Notes under the pieces: model-generated | What the model saw: the letters and a program-made list of their open reading frames with translations, nothing else | What the model was told of the DNA's origin: nothing | Databases searched by the model: none | In this document: one piece after another, positions 1 through 9,590 of the stretch | Numbering within the stretch: the stretch's first letter is position 1 | How the letters are laid out: the number at the start of each line of letters is the position of its first letter | NCBI GenBank assembly: GCA_000818945.1 | Contig: KN805379.1 | Coordinates: 689,756 to 753,755, forward strand | Reading direction: 5' to 3' | Source: Schizochytrium sp. CCTCC M209059 | Lineage: Eukaryota > Sar > Bigyra > Thraustochytrida > Thraustochytriidae | DNA: 64,000 nt | Translations under genes and position numbers: made by a program

Positions 1-1198
1 AGAGAACTGAGTCTTCCTCTCTCGCTCGCAGCGTCTATCGTGGAAGGCGGCCCAAGGACGACATGTTCGCTCTTTTGATGCGTCAAATCATCCGAGATGA
101 CGAGATTTCGCGTTCGTGGGCCATCGAGAGCCATCGAGGGCGCCTGAAAGACCAGAGTATCTGCTTCTTCGTCGATTTGGTCAATTTCGTCATCCATTAG
201 TGGATAATCCCGCCATTCGCCCTCAAGAATAACACCTGGGGAATCGAGATCAAGGCCCGACGCAGTAGCTCCAGACCGGACAAGCGCCTCTTGCGTCTTG
301 TGAGGCCTCGAAAGAGCGCCTTTTAATCGCGAGAACTTTGGTGAATGTAGAACGGGAATGGGAATCGAGAGACCAGCAAGGCTCTTGCTCGACCTGGATG
401 AGCGACGTGATCGCTGCGACTGCCCAGAGAGCGGCTCCTCGAGATTCGCCCCTTCATCGAGATGGCGCGGCTCGAGCGGGGAGAGCGCCTCTTCCGCGAC
501 GTCTCGGACCCAATACATGCTCAGACAGATTTCCCCTTGCGCTGTTTTCATTCTTTCGTAAGGGGCCAAAGGGAACCAAACCTTGCTATCGACAGTGCCG
601 AGCTCGGAGACAGAGCGCACGGCGATGGAGATAACTCCAACGGGAGCCGAAAAGGAAAGTCTGTGCGTTTGCTGTTTAACGCGGACAACGAGAAGATCTT
701 CGAAACTAAGTTGCGAGGGGCGTGATAAAGGCCAATCTCGAAAGGTTTGACCTACAAATGTCACGACGCCATCCCCTGTGTTTCAAGTGAGTTTAGTTTG
801 TCAGTCTCTCAAGCCCACGTCTTGCATAGTGCGCAAAAACGACGCTGCTAGATTGGGTGTATCTGATCGATTCTTTACTCTTTGAAACACCACGCGAAAA
901 GTAGAAACGTACCGCTTTCTTCCTCGACGACCTTGCTTACCGCCGTCCTGTGCAGTGCACTGTTCAGGGAGAGTTTGCAAAAGACTTGACGCCCGACCAG
1001 TTCGTTATTTAGGCCACGTAGACCGCGCAAGCGCACGACGAGGCGCCAGCGGCTCTGCGGAGGCTGTAGAGAGTCCGTCGTTGGTCTATAAGTTTGCTCG
1101 AAGTTTTCGTCACCCTCGAGGTCCTCTTCGTTGTCGTCCTCCCCCTCGTCCTCTGCACGTTGATGGCTCTTAGCCTCGGATTCTGATGCCGTAGACAT
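1..1198 (-). CDS. C2-domain protein, two exons visible, runs off left edge
   Basis: Coding is in two exons on the minus strand: exon 1 is 1198 to 913 and exon 2 runs from 775 past the window edge at 1. The intron (912-776) has a GTACGT donor and a CACAG acceptor, and the splice is phase-consistent (split Gly codon). The start is the ATG at 1198; an in-frame ATG at 1237 is an alternative. An acidic N-terminal stretch of about 45 residues precedes a C2-like beta-sandwich. Hallmarks seen are WRLVVRLRGLRGL, then GRQVFCKLSL, a basic 'HRTAVSKVV' strand, 'FEDLLVVRV' and a final strand 'GEICLSMYWV'. The DPYV/aspartate loops of calcium-binding C2 domains are not seen, so calcium-independent membrane or protein binding is more likely. 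A Ser-rich tail of about 150 residues follows with no recognised domain. The 3' end lies outside the window. Confidence 0.8.
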
Positions 1199-2421
1199 TG
1201 CCGTCGCTGCCGCCGCCGCAAAGCCTTCGCCCAACATGCTGCAGCCCAGGTCTTGCGCGCGACCGCGGCCGCGGTAAGCGCTCGAGACCGGTCGAGCGAG
1301 TTGACGCTCGCTCGCTCGCTCGCAAACACGTAGGAAATGAGTTGAACGAACCCCAGCAATCAATGCCAAGCAAGCCAGCAAGCAAGCCAGCAAGCAAGCC
1401 GAGCGAGCACGGCCGGCCGCCCTCGCGAGCGAGCGATGGACCCGGGGCTTCCCGCCTTTTGGCCCCGTCCCTCGGGGCGTGCGCCCGGCCTCGCACACGG
1501 AAAGAGTTTTGCAGTTCCGCGCGGACGACTCCTCCTGCTCAAGCTGCCCGCCCACCCGCCTCGGATTTGAAAACAGCCTGCCTCAGACTAGGCCTAGGCC
1601 CTAGATTTTAGAAACCCAAAAAGAGAAAAGAAAAGAGACGGGAGAGGAAAGAAAAGAAAAGGAAAGAAAAGGAAAGGAAGCAGGAAACAATCGAAAGCAG
1701 CCTAGCCTCCTAACCCGCATGCTTGTCAGAGTTGGTTTGAATCGCTTGAATGTGTAGCATGAAAAGAGGGAAAGGGAAGAGAGAGCAGCCTGACAACAGG
1801 GCGAAACCGCGCGAAACCCAACGCCCGTAACCGCTCGCCCGCTCGCTCGAGTCGAGTTGAGTCGAGTAGGACGAGTCGATAACAGACACAGGCAGTCGTC
1901 GGCAAGGCGGGAGAAAGCAAAAGCCAACGACGAGGGCGCAGAGCGCGGCGCCGAGAACGAGGCCCGGAGGCCTCGACGGCAGCGCGTAGCAGACGCCGGA
2001 GAACGAGGCTCGGACGCGAGAAGAGAGACCGACCTCAGGATCTGGTGCGCCAGAAGCGAGCAGCACGGGACACCGGTCGACGGGGACTCGTGACTAAAGC
2101 GCTGCGACGGGGGCTTTGCCGTGGGCCTCGAGAGGAGCCTTGTTGGAGTTGACATTCGATTCGAGGGAGGTCTTGCGGTGTGGAAGTGGATCTTCAGCAG
2201 GCATAAGCGATCGTGCCCATTTGGCACTTCGTCAGACTGTCTGTCTGTAGGTCTCACTGCTTGTCCGTGTGACTGACTGTCTGCCAGACAGACCGACCGA
2301 CCGACCGACCGACCGACCGACCGACCGACCGACCGATCGGTCACTGATCGGTCACTCACGGTTTGGTGACCTTAGTTGCCGCATCCTCATCAACATTGTT
2401 AACGAGATCTCCCTCCCAAGT
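1199..2421. promoter_or_regulatory. Divergent intergenic region with simple repeats
   Basis: About 1.2 kb lies between the C2 gene (-) and the coiled-coil gene (+), so it holds both promoters and 5' leaders. It contains AAGC/CAGC-type repeats near 1370-1400, an A/G-only stretch near 1615-1690 and the GACC array at 2291-2334. No convincing reading frame is present. Confidence 0.6.
2291..2334. repeat. (GACC)11 microsatellite
   Basis: Eleven perfect GACC units lie about 90 bases before the ATG of the downstream coiled-coil gene. The frame through it is open (Pro-Thr-Asp-Arg repeats) but has no upstream ATG, so it is most likely 5' leader. Confidence 0.9.
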
Positions 2422-5400
2422 ATGGACGGTCTGTGGCCTTCGTTCAGGGCATCCCGGCGACAAGAGGAAAGCGGCCCACTTGGAGCAAAAAACACTCCCT
2501 TGTCTGTGGTGGATAGCGGTACGCTCCCCAAAGATGCCTTTGTGATGCGGGTCTGCAATCAACAGCGTGGACGCGATGGGGACACCGATGAAGACGAATG
2601 CAACAGCGCTCTCGGCGATGAAGAATACAGCCTCGACGCAAGCGATGACGTCGATAAAAGCCGCGAGCGAAGATCTGCGTACGATCAACGCAGAAGCAAG
2701 ATTGTGCGCTCGCGCAGCTTGGATATGGGCTCACGCGCCCCCCTTGCTTTACAGCGCGGCAATCTTCCCCCTCGACACCTTCAGACGCAGCAAGCTTCAA
2801 CTCAAAGCACGCAAAACCCCCCGCATGCGCACGAATCCCGTCGCATTCCTCTTCGCGCAATGTTGCCTTCGAGCATTAAGCTGGCGCCCGCGCTCGTGGC
2901 TGACGAAAATCGCCGCGAGCCAGTTGGGGTTCGTCTAACTCATGCCATCAAGCTCGACGAACACCTCGTACCTGAAGATTCGCTGCTTGTTGAGGTGAAT
3001 GGCCGCGATGTCCGGAATCTCCCAACGGCGTCCCTGATGGAGCAAATTACGTCCTCACAAGGAAAGCATCTAGACTTGTGCTGGCTGCGTCCCAAAGCAA
3101 GCGTGCGAAGACTTCGAAGCAAGTCTAGCGACAGTACGACGCGTCGTCGCCGCCGCTCCTTTGGGCTGTCTAATAATCTCAAAAACATTTGGTCCGGTCT
3201 GGAAGGCCTCGTTCAGGCTCTCGACAACGGAGACGACCTTGCCAGCCTTTTGAAGCTGCCTCTCACAGGACAGTCAGAGGTCGTCCAGCCACAGGACCTC
3301 GATCAGGATCACGAGGATGCGGCAAAACGGGCCCGTGTAGAGGACATTTCTGGCCTTCTTGAGGTGCTCGCCTCCCAGGTCAGGCGACGCAATCGCGACG
3401 CTGTCGCGACAGCCAATGACCTGCGTCGTGCCAAGGAAGACAATTCACGCCTCGCTCAGCGTGTGGATGCCCAACGCGAACTCATCCAGCAACTGGAAAG
3501 TGGCGAATCACTTTCATCCACGTCGAACGAACTTGCACTTGGCGTCGGTTCGAGCGGAAAGGATAAGGAGAACGAAAACGAGCAAGAGGAACGCAAGGAT
3601 GGGACCCTTTTGGAGGAGACGCAGCGAGACCCAGCGTCCTCTGCTGAAGTTGTCGCTGTCGAGCGCAAACTGGCACAGGTAACACAGGACCTTCGCACGG
3701 CCACGGCGGCCAAGCAATTCTTCGAGCGCAAGGTGCAAGTCATGGAGCAATCGCTTGAAGCTGCTGAAGGCAAGCTCGTAGACATCTCACGCGCGAACGA
3801 AGAATTAGAGAATCAACTTTCGCAGCAAGTAAGCCGTGTGAAGGAACAGCAAAGCCTTATCACCGACTTGGAAGCGCAGCACAAAGCTACCTTGAATGAG
3901 CACCTTGATCGAGCTAATGTAGAGCATTCACGCCAAGTCAAAGAGATGGTGGCAAGTCTGGAGGCTTCGCATGATGAAAAGACGCGGTCTGCGACTGCTC
4001 GAGAGGAAACCTTGCGGGCGCATCTAGACCTATTGCAGCAAAGCGTTGCGACCAAGGACCGCGAAGTCGGGGACTTGAAGGTCGCCCTGCAACAGGCTCG
4101 AGCGCGACTCGCTCAGCATCAAGACGACCAGCGCGCATTGTCGCGCGAGCGAAATGACGCGAACTCCGAGGAACTCAAACTCTGGCGCCGTGACGCGAAC
4201 CAGCTCCGCAAAACCGTCGAAGAGCTCTCTATGCAGTTACGCAAAGCCGACCAGGAGGTCGTCTTGTACAAGCAAAAGTTCACATCTGCAGAACATGAGC
4301 TCGAAAAGGCACACGAGGCCCTTGTCGACGTGGCAAGTCGACAGCACGCGGCCTCGAGCGAGCGCGTGGCCGATCGCAAAGAGCGAGATGCACTCATAAG
4401 CAGGCTGCAAGAGGCGGAGCGACGAGCTGCTCGTTCCAATACAGATAGTGCCCAGGTTCGAATGGAGATGGAAGAACTCAGGCATTTGCAAGCCGCTCAG
4501 CTTGCAGAGCTTGAAGCCAAGTACCGACACAATGCGCACGATGTGGCGGCGCACCCTGCAAGCGAGAAAAAGACGTCAATGCAGGACCAAGGCTGGGTCT
4601 TTGAGTGCGACGCAATGCTTCGTGAGGACCTTGGCGCACAACTTCTGCGCGCGCAAATACTGGCCCAGGACCGCCAAGAGACATGCACAATGTTACGGGA
4701 ACAGGTGCAGATTGTCTCGGACGAACTTGCGCGACGTGCGGACGAACTTGAATCTCTGCGGTCGCACGCTGCAAGTGAAGCGAGCAGCAAGTTTCAGGCG
4801 GTCTTGAGCAAGGTAGAAAGTGACTTTGAGCACGAACTGAAAACAGTGCACACAAACCTCGCGGAAAAGGAGGCCGCACTTACGGAGCTACGCGATGTTG
4901 TTCGTACCAAGCACGAGGAGCTGGGCCGCTTGCGCGAAAGACACAGCCAAGCGCTCGCTCAGGTCGCGCAGGAGCGCAACGACTGGAAAGAGGAGCTTGC
5001 GGCAGTGCGGGAGACAGCCTCTCTCGAACAGTCGCGCGCGTCTGAGCTCGCAGTTCGTCTCGACGAAGCGCTTCATTCGAAGCAAGCGAGCGATGCAGCC
5101 TTGCACGAGGCGCAGAGAAAAGTCCAAGAGCTTCTGCTTGCCTCGTCGAAGCTCGAAGACGCGTGCGTGGAGCTCGAGTCGCTTCGCGGAGCGCACGCAA
5201 AGCTTCAAGACGTTGAGACGAAACTCGCACAAGCTGAAGCGGACCGTGCATCGTCTGCGGCGGAGTCTGAGGCCGCACGTGCGCGCGCGGCACAGGCGAA
5301 AAAGGATGCTGATGCTGCGCGCCGACAGCTCGAGGAAGCAGATGGTCTTCGCAGTGGCTTGCAGCGTGCCCAATCCGAGCAACAGTCCTTTACACACCAG

Positions 5401-8400
5401 ATTCAGGCCGACTTAAACGAACAGCGACGCGTCTGCACACGAATGCGTCGCGAGCTTGCCGACGCCGAGCAGGCATTGCGCGCATCGCGCGGTGCCCTTG
5501 ACGCTCAAGAAGCCAAGGAGCGACAGACCCGTGATATGATCAACCGTCTTGTCGAGCAGCTCGACGCGGCGCAATCTGAGGCACGCTCAGGAAAAGTTGC
5601 CATTTCAGAACTTGAGACAGTCGTTCGGAGTCTCGAGTCGGACATCGCGGCGCTGCATACAGAGATCGACCGGCTCAAAAACGGCCTTCAGGACAAGGCA
5701 CAAGCTCTGGCGCATGCAGAGCAGGCCCGAGAGCATGCTGAGACGAGCGCTGCACGGGCGCTCGAGATCCTCGAGGCCAAGGTCCAGGCTCGTGACGATC
5801 AGCTCGAAGCGCTCGAGAAAGATCTCACGGACTCCCGACATGCTCTCGACGTCGCCGAGCATGCGCGCGACTCGTATATGCGGGCGCGCGTGGGTGACAT
5901 AGGCAGCCTCTCTCGCGCAACTGGAAGACTTCAAATGCAGCAGCGACATTGCCGCGAGCAATCGGTGGCAATTCTGGAGAACTTTGCGTCCGAACTGGCC
6001 GCCGCGCTTGCATCTTGCACGCGCCGCGCGCAGGATCTCGAGGCCCGACATGTGCGAAGGCTCGCAGGGCTCGAGGCGGCGTTGCAAGATGCAGAACATC
6101 GCCTCAACGCGCAGCAGCAGTCATTCAACAATCTCTCTCAAGAACGGCAGGAAGAACTCGTCATGCTGCGGGAGAAGATGGCCCAATCGAAAGAAAGCGA
6201 GCGAGCAGCGCGGCGAGAGCTGGCCATGGCGAAGACAGCGCTCGCCTCGCAAAAGGAGGAATTGCGAATGGCTGACGAGCGCACAAAGGCAAGTACGGAG
6301 ATGGCTGGTCGTCTTCAGACCCGCGTGGAGGAACTTGACGATGCCTTGGAAGAAGCGCGCACAACTGCGCAACGCAATACAATTCGTCTCGAGGGCGAGC
6401 TATCCCGTCTTCGTGACTCGCATGAGATCGAAGACGGTGCGCGCAGGGCTCTTGCTCGAGCTCGCCAGGACGCCGAGGAGCGCGAGGCGCGACTGCGCGA
6501 TTTAGAAGTTGAAGCATCGACGCTGCGGGAAGAGAAGAAATCTCTGCAGCAGCGACTCGCTGATGCTCGCGATTCTGCTTTGAGCGCAGAGCGTGAACTT
6601 GAAGTCGTGCAGGAAAAGCTCAATACCGAAGTGGACCAGCTTGCAGAGGCTGCGTCAGCCAAGGTCGCGCTGGAGACGCGCTTGAAAGATGCACACGCTC
6701 ACGAGAAGCAGTGCAAGCTGCAATCAGACGCCCAGATTGCCCGGCTTCAGGGACAGGTTGCGCGTCTTCGACAGGCTCTGGAGAATGAGCAATCTGCTGC
6801 CAGTGTTGCCGCCTCTTCCCAACACAAGTCGGACCGGCTTGAAGAAGAGTGCGAGCGGTTGCGCACCGAGTGCGAGCGGTTGCGCGACGCGCTCGCCAAG
6901 AGCCATGACCTTGTAGCGGCTGTGCAGACTCGTTTAGAGGAGCACAAAGACCAGCTTGAGGAGACGAAGCGCAACTCTCTCAATTGCCAGCAGGAGCTTC
7001 ACAAATCCTTGCGGGAGTCTGAAAGCAGAGCAGCCGGCCTTGCATCACAGCTGCAAATCGTCAAGGTCGAGTCGGAAGCGGCACAACATTCTCTCACAGA
7101 GCGCATTGTCTCTCTCGAAGCCGAAACATTTCGCCTGACGAGGGAGAAGGAAGACTTAAGCGCGGTACATGATGATGAGCGTTTTGCAATGACTCAGGAG
7201 CGAGACGCATTTCTTAAAGAGCGAAGCGAGCTTACATTCGCCGCCGAAGCCCAGAGTCAGCGGCTAACTCGCCTTGAAGCCAGATGCAATGAGCTGGAAG
7301 AGGAGGCCGCGGGCTATCAGAGCAGCCGATTCGAAAGCGAACAGACGGCTCTCGGAGCTGCCAAAGAAATTGATATATTGCGAGACCAGTGTCGTCTGCT
7401 GGAAGATAAGGTCGCCTTAGCAGAACAGGAGTCGTTGCGCGGCAGCGAGCTTGAGGACCTCTTGAAAAGGGAGCAAACAGAGTCTGCCCGTTGGCGCAAG
7501 GAAAAGGAAGATGCTCAGGAACAGTACCAGCGACAACTCGAAGAATTTCGCGCATCGCAACTATCACAGCTCGAAGACCTCCGCGCAGCAAGGCAGGGCG
7601 AGCAAGTCCGGTACGAGGAGGTGCAAACGAAGCTTGAAACGACGCGGGTCGAGCTTGCTTCGGCGCTCGAGGATAAATCCTCACTGGAAATCCAGGTCGA
7701 GAGTCTGCAGCACGCGGTTCAAGCCGGGACAGAGTCGCAAAGAATTAGCGTTGCTGAGAAGTTGGCTCTTGAATCACGTTGCGAGGACCTGCAGTCAAAA
7801 GTATCTGCGTGTCATGCGCAACTTGAGACAGCCCATCGAGAGTCGCAATTTTCTGCTGCAGAACGAGCAGATCTCTCGGAAGCCCTCGAGTCTGCTCGAC
7901 ATCGGATTGTGCAGCTAGAGGAGCAGTTCACCCACTTGCAGCGTCAGGCAAATGAGAATGCTCTCAAGCTAAGCGAGGAAGCCGATCTCTCGGTGCGTCT
8001 CTCGTCGACGCAGAAAATGTTACAGCAGGCCACAGAACGCGAGGCAGAACTTCTCTCCGAAATTGAAGTATCCCGTGCCAGATCTTTTGAGGAAAAGGAG
8101 AAAATGGGGGTTCTCGATGCTGAAGCACGCGAGTTTTGCGATGTTACAACGCAAGCAAGCTTGCAAGACGAGCCGCCTTCGTCGGAGAAGGCCACGAGCT
8201 CGGACGCCGTGACACAAACCTTGCAGCAAACGTCAAGCGTCGGAAAGGAGACTGTATCAGGAGGTTGTCAGACAGATGACCTTGACTTGGTTGCCCCGGA
8301 GGAACTGAAGCGGATGCGAGAGCTCCATAAACGAGAGCTCGCTGACTTTTTGACCCGAGTACAAGAAGAAATCGTGGAAGAACGAGAGCGTCAAGAGCTT

Positions 8401-9306
8401 GAGCAGCTCGTGCATCGAGCTCAGATTGACAAGGACCGGACTAACTTGGAGGATGTTGTTGCGAGACAAGCAGAAGAACTTGACGTACTTCGTGCAGAAA
8501 AGCAACGATGGCAGGCTCAGACTGCAGGACGCGTGCGGGATCAGGCGCAGCAAACGGACGCAGCGGCACAGCAGGCTGAGATGGGGGCGGCGGCGCCCGT
8601 CAGCGATGCTGTCGTAAGCGAGTATGATCGCCTCTTGTTGTACGAGGAGAATCCTGATCTCAATGAGACCTTGAGCGAGCTTGAGACGACCAAGGCGGTT
8701 CTCGAGGCCTCGAATTCTCAACTTGCGAGTTTCCGTGCGCGTGAAACGGAAACTATGTTTCAGACAGAACTGCTCAAGTCGGCATTGGAGAGCGCCCAGT
8801 CTCGCATTCGAGCGCTCGAAAACCGTAGAGGCGCGTCATTGCAGCAAGAGCTGTCGACGTCATCTTCTTCGCCAAGCCAAGCGTCGTCGCGTCGGGAAGA
8901 CGAGCTGCACGAGGAGGTGATTGTTTGGCGATCCGTGGCTGAGCGCGACGCGAAACGTTGCGCAGCATTGATGGACGCGGTGGCACGAGAATCTGACCGT
9001 GCTTCGCGTCTCGAAGAGGCTTTGGCGCGACGCGAGCGGCATGGCGGACAGTATGCGAGCATTGCATCGAGCAGTGCTTCTTTGACGTTGAGCGAATCAG
9101 GGGTGTCTGTGGCCGAAAGCGCGACGCTGCACGATGAGCTCGAGACGCTGGCTTCTGATATGAATGAGACACTGCAGGCGCTTGGTTCTTCCGGCGTCTC
9201 GAATCGTATGTTTTCTTCTTCGAGGAGGCACAATGGAAGAACGACGACATCAAGCGCAAGGAGTCTCTCGGTGGGGCGCGGGGTCGCCTATCAGCACTGG
9301 AGATAA
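2422..9306 (+). CDS. Giant PDZ-like/coiled-coil protein (2294 aa)
   Basis: A single uninterrupted frame. The first ATG is at 2422; upstream in-frame sequence is the GACC repeat with no ATG. The N-terminal 150 residues are charged and low complexity. Around residues 150-225 a PDZ-like segment is visible, ending in 'EDSLLVEVNGRDV' and 'HLDLCWL'. From roughly residue 310 to 1950 the protein is almost continuous heptad-rich coiled coil, full of Glu, Gln, Arg, Ala and Leu. Near the C-terminus short 'TQT/CQTD' motifs recur, as seen in some centrosomal and scaffold proteins, followed by more coil and a Ser-rich tail. No motor, kinase or GTPase signature is seen. The likely role is a structural scaffold at a membrane, cytoskeletal or centrosomal site, but that is inference from architecture only. 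Confidence 0.85.
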   Translation: MDGLWPSFRASRRQEESGPLGAKNTPLSVVDSGTLPKDAFVMRVCNQQRGRDGDTDEDECNSALGDEEYSLDASDDVDKSRERRSAYDQRRSKIVRSRSLDMGSRAPLALQRGNLPPRHLQTQQASTQSTQNPPHAHESRRIPLRAMLPSSIKLAPALVADENRREPVGVRLTHAIKLDEHLVPEDSLLVEVNGRDVRNLPTASLMEQITSSQGKHLDLCWLRPKASVRRLRSKSSDSTTRRRRRSFGLSNNLKNIWSGLEGLVQALDNGDDLASLLKLPLTGQSEVVQPQDLDQDHEDAAKRARVEDISGLLEVLASQVRRRNRDAVATANDLRRAKEDNSRLAQRVDAQRELIQQLESGESLSSTSNELALGVGSSGKDKENENEQEERKDGTLLEETQRDPASSAEVVAVERKLAQVTQDLRTATAAKQFFERKVQVMEQSLEAAEGKLVDISRANEELENQLSQQVSRVKEQQSLITDLEAQHKATLNEHLDRANVEHSRQVKEMVASLEASHDEKTRSATAREETLRAHLDLLQQSVATKDREVGDLKVALQQARARLAQHQDDQRALSRERNDANSEELKLWRRDANQLRKTVEELSMQLRKADQEVVLYKQKFTSAEHELEKAHEALVDVASRQHAASSERVADRKERDALISRLQEAERRAARSNTDSAQVRMEMEELRHLQAAQLAELEAKYRHNAHDVAAHPASEKKTSMQDQGWVFECDAMLREDLGAQLLRAQILAQDRQETCTMLREQVQIVSDELARRADELESLRSHAASEASSKFQAVLSKVESDFEHELKTVHTNLAEKEAALTELRDVVRTKHEELGRLRERHSQALAQVAQERNDWKEELAAVRETASLEQSRASELAVRLDEALHSKQASDAALHEAQRKVQELLLASSKLEDACVELESLRGAHAKLQDVETKLAQAEADRASSAAESEAARARAAQAKKDADAARRQLEEADGLRSGLQRAQSEQQSFTHQIQADLNEQRRVCTRMRRELADAEQALRASRGALDAQEAKERQTRDMINRLVEQLDAAQSEARSGKVAISELETVVRSLESDIAALHTEIDRLKNGLQDKAQALAHAEQAREHAETSAARALEILEAKVQARDDQLEALEKDLTDSRHALDVAEHARDSYMRARVGDIGSLSRATGRLQMQQRHCREQSVAILENFASELAAALASCTRRAQDLEARHVRRLAGLEAALQDAEHRLNAQQQSFNNLSQERQEELVMLREKMAQSKESERAARRELAMAKTALASQKEELRMADERTKASTEMAGRLQTRVEELDDALEEARTTAQRNTIRLEGELSRLRDSHEIEDGARRALARARQDAEEREARLRDLEVEASTLREEKKSLQQRLADARDSALSAERELEVVQEKLNTEVDQLAEAASAKVALETRLKDAHAHEKQCKLQSDAQIARLQGQVARLRQALENEQSAASVAASSQHKSDRLEEECERLRTECERLRDALAKSHDLVAAVQTRLEEHKDQLEETKRNSLNCQQELHKSLRESESRAAGLASQLQIVKVESEAAQHSLTERIVSLEAETFRLTREKEDLSAVHDDERFAMTQERDAFLKERSELTFAAEAQSQRLTRLEARCNELEEEAAGYQSSRFESEQTALGAAKEIDILRDQCRLLEDKVALAEQESLRGSELEDLLKREQTESARWRKEKEDAQEQYQRQLEEFRASQLSQLEDLRAARQGEQVRYEEVQTKLETTRVELASALEDKSSLEIQVESLQHAVQAGTESQRISVAEKLALESRCEDLQSKVSACHAQLETAHRESQFSAAERADLSEALESARHRIVQLEEQFTHLQRQANENALKLSEEADLSVRLSSTQKMLQQATEREAELLSEIEVSRARSFEEKEKMGVLDAEAREFCDVTTQASLQDEPPSSEKATSSDAVTQTLQQTSSVGKETVSGGCQTDDLDLVAPEELKRMRELHKRELADFLTRVQEEIVEERERQELEQLVHRAQIDKDRTNLEDVVARQAEELDVLRAEKQRWQAQTAGRVRDQAQQTDAAAQQAEMGAAAPVSDAVVSEYDRLLLYEENPDLNETLSELETTKAVLEASNSQLASFRARETETMFQTELLKSALESAQSRIRALENRRGASLQQELSTSSSSPSQASSRREDELHEEVIVWRSVAERDAKRCAALMDAVARESDRASRLEEALARRERHGGQYASIASSSASLTLSESGVSVAESATLHDELETLASDMNETLQALGSSGVSNRMFSSSRRHNGRTTTSSARSLSVGRGVAYQHWR

Positions 9307-9590
9307 ATATTTCAGAGGAGATTCTTGCAGCGGTTGTTTACCACAAGATATGTCATCAAAGTGTTCGAGTTTTGGAGAAATGAAGCCGGACTCTGGAACA
9401 AAACGTTAAAAGCTTAATAGCTACTTCCATGGTATACAGGTATGGTAATCAGGCCAGACCAAACCTCTGAGGGTAAAGGAGAAATTGTGTTATTATTGTT
9501 GTTGTTCATTTGTGCGTGATGCCAAGGAAAAAGAAAGATTGAAAAGAGCAATTGTATGGAAGGTGAGGTTCGCGCGGGTAGCCTAGCTCA

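Noticed and set aside
338..725. Overlapping short plus-strand frames at the left end
   Set aside because: They lie antisense to the second exon of the C2 gene, which has the better protein pattern and a phase-matched intron.
1585..1610. GGCCTAGGCCCTAG motif shared with 21020-21035 (opposite strand), as a possible promoter element
   Set aside because: A 14-base match between two places is expected by chance in 64 kb on both strands.
2269..2421. N-terminal extension of the giant coiled-coil protein through Pro-Thr-Asp-Arg repeats
   Set aside because: The frame there starts at GTG, not ATG, and encodes only the GACC microsatellite.
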